NCBI GenBank assembly: GCA_030761205.1
Contig: JAULJL010000020.1
Coordinates: forward strand, 3,477,001-3,541,000
Reading direction: 5' to 3'
Origin: Fremontodendron californicum
Lineage: Eukaryota > Streptophyta > Magnoliopsida > Malvales > Malvaceae
DNA length: 64,000 nucleotides
Below the pieces are notes generated by a model. It ran no database searches. It was not told the DNA's origin and saw nothing but the letters and a program-made list of their open reading frames with translations. Shown here piece after piece: positions 32,416-45,079 of this stretch. Each line of letters opens with the position of its first letter. Position 1 is the stretch's first letter. The translations under genes and the position numbers were made by a program.

Positions 32416-34424
32416 AATTTCCACTAGTTATCTTGAAGCTGAGGACAGTCATTCCATTGGCGACTTTTCGTTGGCTGATTCTACCTTTTCAAAAATGCGC
32501 AGTCACCGTACACATACACACATACCAAATTCAGCCCAATCGAAGATCACCAAAGAAAAAGCATAATCAAACTGACTAATCAGACAACAGAATTCCTTTC
32601 AAATTCCAATTGATTAGTGAAAATAAAAATTATAATAATACTACAACTTTTTGCTCCAAATTTCAAATTTGATCAGCTGAAAATTAATTTTTTTTAAAAA
32701 AATCGAAACCATAGAGAAAAGAAGTGCACCACACCTTTCTGATAAATGACTGGTCCAGGGGAGACCAACCATCGAAGTCCCTGAATGAAAGCCAAATTCC
32801 CATCATTTTTATGTCTTAATTATTGTTTTCTTTTATAATATTCTTTTTTTTGGGTTTAAGAACTTACAAAAGCTTCATGATTTTGTATAAACATGTTCAA
32901 GAATCAAGTTATTCGTTTAAATTCAAAAATTCATTCATATTTAAAAAAATTTAAATACAAATATTAAATTTAACAAATAAATTAAAAAAAAAACTATTTA
33001 AAAAATGAACTAGAGCAATTTGCATTTGTTTATTGTATTATTTTAAGTGGTTTATCATGTTTTATGGCTGACCTAACTTCTGATAAGTATAGCCGACAAA
33101 ACATTATTGGGAAGTGCTTAACGATGTGTAGGATCATAGGAAGGCAGTAGGCCCCAAAGTCTCCACATCAACTTCTAGTTGAGCAAAAGATCCGGATTCC
33201 TGCTGATGAATCATATTCTGCCACCATTATAAAATATAAACTCTTTGAAACTCCCACCCTCAAATGGTGTCTTCTACCTACTTTTACTTTACTTTACTTT
33301 CTTTTCTTTTCTTTTTTATTTTATTTTTTTATTTATTATTTTTTATATAAAAAAAAATCATAACCTAAAAATAGAAAAATATCATAAATATTAAAACTCA
33401 AATCCAAAATTTACTTATTTATTTTCCTACTCAACAAACAAGAAAACAAAGAAACTATCGTTGAAACTATAAGAGAGATAGTGGATATCCTTTTCTAATC
33501 TCCACATTCATAATTATTAAGCAAGGGAAAAACTGCCCACCAGCTTTCTTTAAATAAAAAAGCCAATTTTTTTTTTTGAAAAAATGGAATGGATATTCAA
33601 GTGCAATATTTGGTCAGTAAGGTGACATGGTACCCATCTCTAACCAGTTAAACCAGGCATGGAGTGGGAGACAGTTCATGTGGTCTGTTGTAAAGGGAAC
33701 TTGTTAATATCCAATGATGTCCCCGCTTGATATCATAATTTCAAATTAAGGCAAGCTTTAATAATAATCCAAATTAATACTATTATATACATCATGAAAA
33801 TTTATAGCATAAGTAATCTTTAAATGGGTACAAAAACAGGCAATATATAAATTAATGGGTATTGTTTGGGAAAGAGTGAACAAAAAAGAATATCATAGTA
33901 ATATAAAAAAAAAAATTAATTAATGTCTAGTAGTACTGGTTAAGATGATATATATATAAAAAGAAAAGTGTAATTAATGACTTATTTTTTATTAAATTTA
34001 ATAAAAATAATATATTAAATATAAAAAAAATTTAAAATTAATAATTAAATAATTTATATCCGAAGTTTATAGATATCGATTAAGTGAAGTCTAAAAAAAA
34101 AAACAAAAAGAAGAAGAAGTTTGGGGACATAAGTTAAACAAAGTAAAAGTAGGCTAATAATTGAAACATGCAAAGTGAAAACAATATACATACAAAAAAA
34201 AAAAAACAGGCACATAGGAAAAAAAGAAAAAAGTGGAAGTAGTAGAGTAGTAGTAATAGTTAAATTTGGTATACGTTAACGAGTGGCAAAGTGCTGATGA
34301 ATCATTCTCTTGATGTGTCAACAGCAGCCATGTGAATTGTGGGTATTTTTCTATAGCTTTTGAGAGAGAAAGAGTGAGGAAATTGCCTTTCTTTATTTGT
34401 TAAAGATAATGGTGATAAATGTAG
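32416..34424 (+). other. Upstream region of the HD-Zip gene
   Basis: No gene. Less AT-rich, non-repetitive patches at 32440-32560, 33080-33240 and 33600-33760 stand out from the surrounding AT-rich DNA and could be regulatory. (TA)-rich and poly-A runs separate them. No TATA box could be assigned with confidence. Confidence 0.4.
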
Positions 34425-34703
34425 TGGGGGTTTCAAATTGGTCAACCTTTGCATAGAGAGAAAGAGGAGCTTTCATAATTTCTCATATAGTCATATACCC
34501 AGATTCGTTTCTCTACTCAAATTCATTCCTTTGATTAATAATCATAGCCACCCACCCACCCACCCAACTTCCCTTCTTAAGACCCCTTTTGCACCCTCAT
34601 ATCCTTTCAAACCACTCCCCCCCCCCCCTCCCCCTCTCTCTTTCCTTCATATTTCCTCCTCCATCTCCAATTCCATTGGGAAATTAACAAAATTTTCAGC
34701 TTA
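34425..34703 (+). promoter_or_regulatory. Probable 5' leader of the HD-Zip gene
   Basis: Pyrimidine-rich, with a CCACCCACCC run (about 34552-34566) and a C-run followed by CCCCTCTCTCTTTCC (about 34613-34643). No ATG occurs between 34425 and the start codon at 34704, so no upstream reading frame is expected and the first ATG is the annotated start. The transcription start is not determined. Confidence 0.5.
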
Positions 34704-35959
34704 ATGGGTTTTGATGATGCATGTAATACAGGTCTTGTTCTAGGGTTAGGCTTCTCATCGTCGTCGACCCTGGAAACTCCATCCAAGGCCAACAATCAAA
34801 CACCCAAGAAGTCATCATGTCTCAAGTTTGAACAGCAAACAGCCGCGGCGGCGGCAGCAACAAGTTTTGAATTACCGTCGCTGACGTTGGGTCTTTCTGG
34901 TGAGAGTTACCAAGTTACAGCTGCTGCTACCAAAAAGATTGATGTGAATAAAGGTGGTTATGTTGTTCATCATCACCACCATGAGGAACCTGCCGCCGGT
35001 GATTTGTATCGTCAAGCTTCTCCTCATAGTGCTGTTTCTTCGTTTTCTAGTGGTAGAGTGAAGAGGGAAAGAGAGCTTAGCAGCGATGAAGTAGAGTTAG
35101 AAAAAAATTCCTCTAGAGTTAGTGATGAAGACGAAGACGGTGTTAATGCAAGAAAGAAACTCAGGCTCACCAAGGAACAATCTGCTCTTCTCGAGGAAAG
35201 CTTCAAACAGCATAGCACTCTTAATCCTGTAAGCTCTCGCGAGTCTCGCCTCTAATTTCCAAATCTTTTATCTGATATATATTAATCACTATCAGCTTTA
35301 TTAATTAATCTTTGGTTATATTTTATGCTAACAGAAGCAAAAGCAAGCTTTAGCAAGGCAATTAAACCTGAGGCCTAGACAAGTTGAAGTATGGTTCCAG
35401 AACAGGAGAGCCAGGTAAATTAATCATCTTTTATCTTTATATATAGTGATTAAAACCATAACCCAGAAAGTTTACATAACTGGTAAAATTTTCCGAAAGG
35501 CCCACGAAAAGGAAAAGCTTCTCTGTACCCCAAAAGAAACATTATCATTAATTGTCAACAACATTTGCAGCCAAAATTAAGGAAACAAAGTACTTCAAAG
35601 AAGCTGGTTTTCTCTCCTTTACTTTTTAATTATCGAACAAATCATGAATTTTTTTGGTTTCTTTACTTGACAGGACAAAGCTTAAGCAAACTGAGGTAGA
35701 TTGTGAGTTCTTGAAGAAGTGTTGTGAGACACTGACAGATGAAAACAGGAGACTGCAAAGGGAGCTACAAGAACTCAAGGCACTGAAACTGGCTCAACCT
35801 TTTTACATGCACATGCCAGCAGCTACTCTCACCATGTGCCCATCTTGTGAAAGAATTGGCGGCGTTGGCGATGGCAATGGCAATTCCAAGAACCCATTTT
35901 CAATGGCTTCAAAGCCTCATTTCTATAATCCCTTCACCAATCCTTCTGCAGCATGTTGA
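34704..35959 (+). CDS. HAT22: HD-Zip class II transcription factor, HAT22/HAT9 type
   Basis: Three exons, 34704-35228, 35335-35414 and 35674-35959, encode 296 aa; both introns have GT/AG ends. The N-terminus has LVLGL (11-15) and LTLGL (60-64), both LxLxL repressor (EAR) motifs, then a run of five His (89-93). The homeodomain spans about 149-203 (QVEVWFQNRRAR in helix 3), followed by a leucine zipper with Leu at 215, 222, 229 and 236, the class II redox motif CPSCE (257-261) and a FYNPFTNPSAAC end shared with Arabidopsis HAT22/HAT9. Class II proteins dimerise, bind CAATNATTG sites in the nucleus and mostly repress; HAT22 is linked to abscisic acid and drought-related growth control. The frame is intact. 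HAT22 versus HAT9 cannot be separated by eye. Confidence 0.96.
35229..35334 (+). other. Intron 1 of the HD-Zip gene
   Basis: 106 nt, GTAAGC...TAACAG, phase 0, splitting the homeodomain between Pro175 and Lys176. Without it the frame ends at a stop soon after. Confidence 0.93.
35415..35673 (+). other. Intron 2 of the HD-Zip gene
   Basis: 259 nt, GTAAAT...TTGACAG, splitting the codon of Arg202 after its second base, right behind helix 3 of the homeodomain. Confidence 0.93.
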
Positions 35960-36300
35960 TTAAGTTCGTTAGAACTTAGTAGCAAAAGAAAGGAAAGACC
36001 CCCCCCCCCCCACAACCCATTTTTTGGTTAAAGGGCTTGTAGTGAATTAAAATTAGGGGAATTAATTAATTTGTAGAAAAACAATAGTATAATTACTGAT
36101 CAATCTCCTCATCTTTTTAAATATATATATGTTTGTAAATGATCATTAGAAAGATATAGTATCTATGAAGGGATTACTGTTATTATTTATTATTGATTCT
36201 TTTGTTCCATGTCTAATGATAGACTTCTTGTTTTGATCAATTTCCCCTTTAAATTTTTATTGATGGACAATGAATAAAAAAAAGTTGATTTAAAATTTGT
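35960..36300 (+). other. Probable 3' UTR of the HD-Zip gene
   Basis: AT-rich, with an 11-base C-run just after the stop (about 36000). AATAAA at 36273-36278 is a plausible polyadenylation signal about 310 nt after the stop. The end is inferred. Confidence 0.45.
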
Positions 36301-37255
36301 CTTATAACAACATTTCTTTGATCTTTTTTATTTTTCAATTTGACATTGGTTTTTTGACTGTCTAAAAAATTTTGCCCTGATATTTGTTACAAAGTTCTAA
36401 TTAAAAAAAAAATAGAAGAAAATAATTGTGTTCACATTGACTTTCTTTTCAAGCTTTTCCAAATGAAAAGTTGGAAATCTTGTTGGACATGTTAGTTGAA
36501 AATCAACCATGTTTGTACATATACACTTGCTCCGAAACTTCTTCTTAACACACTTGTCAAAACATTGGTTCTAGCTAGTTATTACAATGAACAATTCAAC
36601 TTGTAATAACTCAAAATTTAATTCAATTATTTCATACAATCATTCAATAAATTTGACATTTGAATCTCAACATTTGTTATTCATTTTTTTATTTTTAAAT
36701 CGTGATCTTCTTTATATTAAAAAAATATCAATAATCAAATTAATATCTATCTATCTTTGTTGGAATAGATTAAGAAGGTAATTCTTGAATGTATAGTAGA
36801 AATGGGTCATCCCACTTTCATGGTGGAATAGTGTCCACCTTTTTGGGTGTCTCAATTGAAGAAGAAACTGGGATAATGATCACAAATCAGTTGGAGCTTA
36901 TGATTAAGTGAGAGAGGAAAAGGGTGTGGGGTGAAGGAGGTTAGCTCACGTGTATCTGTCTCTAATTTCAGCTGTTTTCATACATGAGATAAGAGAAAAG
37001 CTAGAAATTAGCAAGAAAAAAAAAAGGGTGGTGAGAGGCGTCTAGATAAAGAAAGGAATGGATGATTCACTTGATAAAAAACCCACACAAAAAAAAAAAG
37101 GTAAGGGAAAAGTGGAGGGTTAGCCATAGGGTATAGTCTCGTGAGATGCTCTCTCTTTAAGGGAACTTGTGGGTCATATCCCATGTGATGTCCCAAATGG
37201 CTGGCTCACCCCTTTTATTTTTTCTCACAATCTCATTATGTAGATTTTCCATGGA
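36301..37255. other. Intergenic DNA, no gene seen
   Basis: AT-rich to 36780, then mixed composition. No domain recognised in frames on either strand. Confidence 0.6.
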
Positions 37256-37263
37256 GTTCAGAC

Positions 37264-37731
37264 TAGGGCTGTAATCGAGTCGAGCCGAGCTCGAATAGTG
37301 AGCTGTTCGAGCTCGAGCTCGACTCGAAACTCGCTGCTCGAAACTCGGCTCGAGCTCGACCGAATACCATTTTTCAAGCTCGAGCTCGGCTCGAGATATA
37401 ATCGAACTATTCGAGCTCGGCTCGATAAAGCTCGTTTACTCAATTTATGTACTCGAGCTCGAGCTCGAGCTCGTTTCATATACAATTTTTTTACATTTAA
37501 ATAATAAGGGTAATATAGTAAATTATTATAAAAATATATATTATAAAATCAAAAGCTCGATTAGGCTCGCGAGCCGCTCGAATCGAGTATTGAGATATTC
37601 GAATTCGGCTCGCTCGATAGCTCGAGCTGCTCGAGCTCGAGCTCGGCTCGATAATGACCGAATCGAATTCGAATTTTTTTCGAGCCGAACTCGAATAGCT
37701 TGCGAGCACCAGTGTCTCATTTACACCCCTA
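37264..37731. mobile_element. hAT-type MITE rich in GAGCTCG
   Basis: 468 bp with ends TAGGGCTGTAATCGAG and CTCATTTACACCCCTA (terminal inverted repeat, 13 of 16 matching) and a perfect 8-bp target duplication GTTCAGAC at 37256-37263 and 37732-37739, the hAT signature. Inside are many GAGCTCG, CTCGAG and GCTCGA words on both sides of an AT-rich middle, giving extensive self-pairing. No transposase, so non-autonomous. Arg/Ser-rich frames are by-products. Confidence 0.88.
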
Positions 37732-38429
37732 GTTCAGACAGACGACCCTTCTATTAGATGGGCCCCAAGGAGGCAAAGACCACCCTTTACTTTCCCTCAG
37801 CTTCCCCTTCCCCCTCAATTCTCAAATCCCCTTTTGATTAAAATTCCAAATCTCATCCCAAAAGCTAGATATTCCACTTTACAACAATGGAACCTATTTT
37901 AGGTTTCAATAATTCATCAATTGATAAAGTGGACGGTCTTGAGTCATTGGGTTCCTTTGCAACTTTGCAAGTAATATACATGTATTCCTTATAGGCACGC
38001 TATCATGATTATTGGTGTGGACAGTAACATGAATGATCAAAAATTTCTCTACTTATCAAATACTACTAAAGTAGTATGTCCCGAATTAAAATGAGAAAAT
38101 GTATTTTTAAAATCATTCGAGAAAAAAATTAAATCAAAATAAAGTTAATCTGAAAATATCTCATTTTAAAAAATACTATTATTGTTAAGTAAGTATTAAT
38201 TTAGATAGCATGCAGGTTGAGTAGATTTTTGAAGATTACGAGTTTGAGAGAACTTAAGCACATAATGTTCTCTTCAAACGTGTTAAATAAATAAAGATTG
38301 GGTCCGATGAAAAGATTAAGATGGATTAGAAACTAAAAAAACTACTACTATTTTCTTTTTCATTTATTCTTTGGGTTTTTAATTGATGGCCTGAAATTAT
38401 GGTATGTACCAATAAAATAATGAGAGCAC

Positions 38430-38461
38430 TTTCCTGGAAAAGAAGGTGACTTTCCAGGAAA
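38430..38461. repeat. Perfect 11-bp inverted repeat
   Basis: TTTCCTGGAAA (38430-38440) and TTTCCAGGAAA (38451-38461) are reverse complements separated by 10 nt. AGAG and CTCT just outside extend the stem with two mismatches. Confidence 0.8.
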
Positions 38462-39199
38462 CTACTCTAGGCTACCTCATTCTCCTCATTAATTATCATT
38501 ATCATCATCACTTTCATCACCAATATTTTACCATCACCATCATCATTATATGAACTCTTCAACCCTCTTTTGAACTTCAAACATAAAAATAATTATTCAT
38601 TGGACGTTTGTCAAAGGATTATTATTTGTTATTCCTACTCCTTTTGGCTCTTTCAAAGAGTAGTTTCTTGTCTTCGGGTGATAAACAAGAGGGGGAAAGA
38701 GCAAAGTTCTAGAGTGGGAAAATTGACGTATCTCCTTTAATTTAATTATAAAAAGTTTCTCAAAATTCTAATAGTAATAATTTAATCAATAATCTCCTCT
38801 TTTTCATATGATTAAAGATTTTGCCTTACTTGTGTGCCAACGTTATTTTACCTAAAAAAACCAGAAACACCAATAGACATGTGTCTTGTGTTAGCTAATT
38901 TGTCGGTCCATGAAGCTTTTTTTTATATATACCAAAGAGTTGGATATGGCATTATAGGACAGATCTTTGCATTATTTATTTTGTATTCTTTTTCGTCAAT
39001 TAAGGTTTGATAGCAACTAAGCTGTTTTTTAATGCAAACAAGATCCGGTTCAAATGAAACAGCAAAGCATATATTAAAAACAACCTACGTGTTGTTTTGT
39101 ATTAAATGACACCACCCTCCAATTATGGATATCTTGAGTGCAATTTCATGCCTGCACCAATCAAGCTTTTTCATCAGCCATTTAAAAAAAAAAAAGACA

Positions 39200-39560
39200 T
39201 TGTCAAGATCAAATTATATATATTTAGTTTGATTTAGACCAATTGGATTATTCGTCTAATTCAACAGGTTTAATTCGAATTGGATTGAGTTTGAGATAGT
39301 TTTTTGTAATTTAGATTTACTTGTCTCAATTCGAAACTCCGAATTATTATTTAATTAATAAAAAATATTTTTATTTAAATTTAATTATAAAATATATAAT
39401 ATTAATATATATAAAATAAATATTTCGAGCCTAATAGGTTGAGTCGGACCGAACCTTAGACTAACAAATTTTTATTATTTGAGTTTGACTCGACCCGACC
39501 TGTGAATAGGTTTAATTTGATTGATATGCTTGAAAAAATGGGTGTCAAACGATGAGTTAT
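39200..39560. repeat. Degenerate TCGAATTGGATTGAG-type repeat
   Basis: Contains text such as ATTCGAATTGGATTGAG and GACTCGACCCGACC, ending near ATGGGTGTCAAACG, typical of old plant MITEs of this style. Ends and target duplication could not be defined. Confidence 0.35.
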
Positions 39561-42500
39561 GTAGAGCTTTGGTGAATTACAAATGCTAGACTTTAACTGT
39601 AAACCGACTTGGTAGTTGGGTTTGATTAATAGGTTCAGATCTTGATTAGGGTTAGGCAGGGGATTAGCTCATGATTATTATTTGATTAAACTAGCTAGAC
39701 CATGACTACTCCGTGATTAAAAAGTGGGATTGAGAATTTGAGAGCTCTTTCAAATAGGGGGGGAAAGAGCCGACCTAGGAGACTAAGAGTAAGATAAAAG
39801 CAAAAAATAATTGAAGGCTAAAATGACTTACGGCCAAACTTAGACAAAGTCCTATTTATGGAGTATAAGATTGCACAATAAAGTCAAAAGGAAATCGGGG
39901 GACGGTCCATGTTGCTTCAACAATGATGCCCTACTTAAATTAACTCAATGATATCAACAACATGTGATTTGTTGTCTTTCTTCAAGACATGACGGATTTG
40001 CTTTTGAAAGCCTCTATCTAACTATTTTAAATGTAGTTAACGTCGTCGGCAGATATAAATATGTAATTCGATTAACGAATATCTATAAGTATCAATTAAA
40101 AATTATTTAATTATTATTTTCACATTTAATACTTTATTTTTATTGAATTAAAAAAAAATACATTAATTAATTTTTTTCTTTTTAAATATCATCCTAATCA
40201 ATATTACTAAACACGGATTAACATTTCCCATAAATATATTGTGTTATATCTTTCCAACTTATTTATTTGTTAAATTTACTACGGTTTTAACCAAATTATA
40301 TCCTTAAAACTAAAGTGACATATCTTAAACAAGAGAGAGTTGGTATATTGTTAGCCTAGCTTAAAAAGCTAGAAGAATATTATGTTAGGTTTTGGCCCAT
40401 GTATTTATGGCATAGGTTTTCATAGCAAAAAGATTGCTTCTGTTTTCCCAACTCAAAAAAAAAAAAAAAAACCTTTGTTGTGGATATAATAAGGTATCTT
40501 TTAGGGACTATCTCTTCCAATTTGGGCACTTTCAAGGGGTCATTTCTCTTACTATCAAAGGGAAGGACAACAAAAAGAAAAAAAAACATAATAACTAAGC
40601 TTTTTGGCTGAATTGCTTCAATAATTTGTTCCATCAATATCAATTATATTCATGATTACAGCAGAAGATATTATAGATTGAAAGCTGTCGTTCTTCGAAA
40701 ATAGCATATGGCTACTGTCTTGATTTTCATGTTTTCTGTTCTTTAGCTATGAAATTTCCATATTCTTACATAACCCGTAAAAGAAGTAAACCAGAGAGAA
40801 ACTCAGTCATTCAAACCTAACCTAAATTTTCCTGCATTAAGAATGGAAAAACATGCACTGAGCTACAAAAAATGAGAAAATCAAGAAGAGAGCATGGCAT
40901 GTGAGCATTCCAAATCAAGTCATGAACATGGGGCCCTGTTAGAGTAAAGTTCAACAAGCTGACCCCATCAAACACATGACAGCCAAAAGACTGGTGGGGA
41001 ACTATGGCATTGCCATGCATGTTTCATATATTATCAATGCCATCATCCAAAGCGAAACCAAATCATACATATGAAATATTGCATTTGGATGGCCCCCAGA
41101 CTCGCCTTGCGCCAAGATCGGAACAGACAGAAAAAAGAAAACAAAAAAACAGAAGAAACTTATCTAATTAACATATCTTGAATCAATCTTAATCAGGCAT
41201 TTAAATAATTTGTGATTTCGTTACGTCCACAACTATAATAAATATGATGTAATTAAAAATGTATCCTCACCGTAATTTAAATTTTTTTGTTCTAATGAAA
41301 GGACCACAATTCCCCCCATTACAAAGAAAATTAAAATTAATGTAAACGGAAGAATGAGAACTTGATAAGGCAGTTTGTCAAACCTTAGATAAAGACCTTT
41401 CATGGTTATGTAGTCTTTATAGACAGTTTCAATCAGATCTAATCAGGAAATCACGCCTGGGACCATTTCCATTATCCAATTATCTTTAATGGGTCCCCAT
41501 AATCTTTTTAGCTTATTTTTTTTTTCTTTCTTTTCTGGTAATTGAAATTATTAAAATCAGTAAACATGGGTGAGATTGAGATGAGACAATTCAAAATACT
41601 AAATTATTATGGCATGGATTTAGAAGTATCAAAACAGGAATTACATCACCATTATGCAAGTGAGATGCAACTTTCTAATCATTTTCTTTTCCTTGGTATT
41701 TTTATTAGAAATGAGCAATCGATTATTAAATTGATTGAATCAAAAATTAAATTAATTGATCTTATTTTAAAAATATAATCGAATCTATCCATTTAATATC
41801 GTTTCGGTTATTGAAATTGGTAATCAAAGCCGATGAAATTAGTTGAAAAAATATGTCTTTAATCGATTATTATCGAAATCGAATTAATCAAATTTAATTC
41901 ATTTCGATTGAGCCGGTTGTAACATACTTCTTCTCACCCCAATTTTTATTATGGGTCCGGATTTTTTTTTCTTCTTTTGACTGGTTTTAGTTTTCAAACC
42001 TTTTGGCCCAATGTAAAAAGGAAACTTTGCATTGCAGATGAAAAAAAAAAAAAAAAAAACTTTGAAAAAGTATGTTCAAAGGAAATTAGATTTGGGGGAG
42101 ATTTGGTCAAAAAATCAAACATTGGCTTTTAAAAAGAACCAATAATTAAGCTGATAAAACCTTTCGAATGTCATTTATCTACTAAATATATAATCATTTA
42201 ATTTATGAGCAATAAGCTCTAAAAGTCTCCATGCATGTGCTGCTCGACTCTCTTTTTTTCCCACTCCATTTCTAAAGTCTTGCCTCGTTTATACACAGAA
42301 TTTCTGCTTTGCTTTGCATTGCATTGCATGGTATATGGGCATTTTCCCCAATTTTGGATTACATTAGGAATACTTAGAAAGGTAAATATTGGTGGATTTG
42401 GTATGGGCATGGTAAGAAGCTCAAGGTCGCGCAGCCCAATTCGTTTCTTTCACCTCAAACGGGCTAGAGTGGGACGACAGAGGCCTGATTGCGGTCTCCA

Positions 42501-42674
42501 CAAATTTCGTACGTTAAATCTTGGGCCAACGGCTCGATAGTCTATACTTTATTATTAGATATGAAAAAGAGGATTATTTTTTATTAAAATATTAAAAAAA
42601 TTTTGAACTATATTATTTTTTTAAAATAAAATGTTATCCTTTTATTGTACCTAGATAAGTTCTTATTTCAAATG

Positions 42675-42835
42675 AAAGGTTGATTTATGTTAAGGGTTTA
42701 TTTAGGTATAAATTAAAGGTTAAGAGCTTATTTGGATACATATTAAAGGTTAATGGCTTATTTGAGTACAAATTAAAAGTTAAGAATTTATTTGAGTGTA
42801 ATAAAAGTATAATGATTTATCTAAATAAAGTAATA
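42675..42835. repeat. About 47-bp tandem repeat, 3-4 diverged units
   Basis: GTTAAGRGYTTATTTGGRTA followed by YAAATTAAAG recurs at regular spacing. Frames across it are by-products. Confidence 0.7.
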
Positions 42836-43354
42836 AATTTCAAGAACTTTTTTATTAATTTTTGATAGTTAATTTCATCAAGATTGTTTAAAAGAGGTCT
42901 AAATATATAAGTTGTCTTTAGTTTGAATTGAAATAATAACAAAGATATGATTTATGTTAAAATTGAAAAAAAAAAATTTGACTTCCAATTAACTATATAT
43001 TACAAATTCAAACCATTTGCTCTTCTAATTTTGTAGGCAATTAAGTGCTAGTGCAACTTCCAGGGTTAGTCTTATGAGTCATGATAGTGTCCTTCGATTT
43101 TTCCACAAACCAATATTGCTATCCAGTTTGCTGATGTCTTTAATTATTCTTAAAATATCAATTACTAGCTGTTTTGTTCTCCTTCATTGTTAATTATCAA
43201 AGCTTGTGGCATTTCCTGCTTCTGACATTGGGCTACCTATCTGTCCGAATGATCAATCAGGCAAACAAGTCGGGTCACTTAATCCTTCTTCATGCCCTTG
43301 TTTATTGTTGTCGATTTTCACCACGTAAATGCACGTATCGTAACAAGTACTATA

Positions 43355-43359
43355 GTTTA
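43355..43359. repeat. Left target-site duplication of element C (GTTTA)
   Basis: Exact match to 60290-60294 after the other LTR. Confidence 0.9.
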
Positions 43360-43651
43360 TGTAAACATCGGATTTTATCCGAGTTACTTGTAGATAATTT
43401 TAATTAACTAATTAATTTTAATATAATTTTTATTTTCGAATTTAAACAAAAAATAAAAAGTTAAAAACAAAAAATGAAAAATGAAAAAGATTCAGATAAT
43501 TCAAAAATAAAAAAAATGATAAACCCAGTTTAGGTTGGACTTGATCTCTTTCTTTGGATTAGACTTGGACTCTAAGAAGTATGATTAGAATAAACTCCTA
43601 TCTTGATCAGATTAGGACTCCAGATGACAATAAAACTCTAATTTCTTTTCC

Positions 43652-43659
43652 TATATAAA
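43652..43659 (+). promoter_or_regulatory. TATA box in the 5' LTR of element C
   Basis: TATATAAA, repeated at the equivalent place in the 3' LTR (58359-58366). It implies LTR transcription starting about 30 nt downstream. Confidence 0.6.
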
Positions 43660-44293
43660 CAAGTTAAATCAGCAACCCTAAACACACAATTTTGGAAGAA
43701 CACACAGAGGCAAAGGAGAGTATTTTTTCGAGTAGAACACAAAGGAAAATTTTATTTCTTTAGAGTTTGGATTTCGAAAATTTGAGGGTTCTTAGTTTTA
43801 GTGGTTGTTTTGAAAGGTTTTAATAGTGGGGATCTCGGATTTAATTAGAGGAAGCTTAGGTCGGAGTTTGGTGACCATTCGGAAAACAACGGAGGAGATC
43901 AAAGGGGTTGAAGTTGCGGCATTCAAACTCAGATCTAGGATTTTCTAGGTTGATTCGGGTAGAACTAGGTTGGTTTTTGAGTTGGGGAGATCGAAAGGAT
44001 TTTTTTGGTGATTTTTGGGATTTTTTTGGGCTCCTGCGACGACGGCAATCGAAGGCGGACGACAGCGGATCAGCGACAGGGGGTGGCTGTTTTCTGGGTT
44101 CTCAAGAACAGCCCTGGGTGTTATTCACAAGGGAGAGTTGAGAGAAAAGGAAGACATTTTTTTTTAAAGGGTGAGAAATCTGATAAAAAAATTTTGGTTT
44201 TAAACTAGCATCCGGGTCGGGTCAGACGACCCGTGCCTAGGGTCCGACCGGATGCTGGTTGGTTCTTTTTTGTTATTTGTTTTTATTTCTTTT

Positions 44294-44298
44294 ATGGT
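44294..44298. repeat. Left target-site duplication of solo LTR D (ATGGT)
   Basis: Matches 49481-49485. The 3' LTR of element C has the uninterrupted sequence TTTTATGGTATCTAGTC near 59010, confirming the empty site. Confidence 0.93.
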
Positions 44299-45079
44299 TG
44301 TCACAACCTAAAAAATAACGAGTCTCATCGCAAGACTTTATTATTCGTTAAGCGTGACATTAAAAAAAACCGAGGAAAAGTCGACTTAATTCCTCTAGAA
44401 AATGAAGGTTTTGAAAATGACCTTAAAAAAGACATGGAGTCGCCACCAATCTTTTTTAGCTAGGTGTGATCGGCCACCTATTAAAACCGGTTTTATAAAA
44501 TATTTTAAAAATTAATTAAAACATTTTAAAAACCAATTTCAAGTCTGCGTTTTGAAATCAGAGAAATCAAAGAAACGGGTTCGGGAGTCGGTTACGTGCG
44601 GGGAAGGATTAGCACCCCCACAACGCCCGTATAAATCGGTACCTTATTAACCGTGTGTTATCTCAAGTCTCGGTAAAAAATCGGTTTTAAATTTAGTATT
44701 TCAAGTTAATTCCCAATTTAAAGAAAAATAATTCCATTTTTATTTGAAAATGATCCGGAATTTATAAATTCAAAATTTTCCTATATTCCCCAACAAACGT
44801 GGCAAAATATAGAAATTTTTATTAATTTTGGAAAATTTTCCGAATCATTCTATTTTTAAAGAAGATATTCCGTTATTAATAATAATTGATGATATCCTCC
44901 CCAGCAAACCCGGCAGAGAACTCATGAATTATTTTAACTCGGGAATATCTTTATTTTATTGAAAACCATTATCTTTTTTGAAAACATTTAAAATAAATGA
45001 ATATGTATATGCATGACAAAAATATAATGACATAGCAAAGTCTAAATAATATAATGCAACCTAAATGACATGACATGAT

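Larger units (their letters stand above)
37740..43354. other. Intergenic DNA, no gene seen
   Basis: Mostly AT-rich with a hairpin at 38430-38461, degenerate repeats at 39200-39560 and 41700-41940, and a small tandem repeat at 42675-42835. Less AT-rich patches at 40850-41110 and 42400-42540 hold short frames without domains. Confidence 0.6.

Noticed and set aside
34438..34704. An open frame overlapping the start of the HD-Zip gene
   Set aside because: It has no ATG; none occurs between 34425 and 34703, so it is not an upstream ORF.
40817..41020. Minus-strand 67-aa frame in a less AT-rich patch
   Set aside because: No recognisable domain, no repeat or splice context; kept only as intergenic sequence.
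43908..44141. A 77-aa frame with a relative at 58563-58942
   Set aside because: Both lie in the LTRs of element C, the frame is not preserved between copies, and there is no domain.
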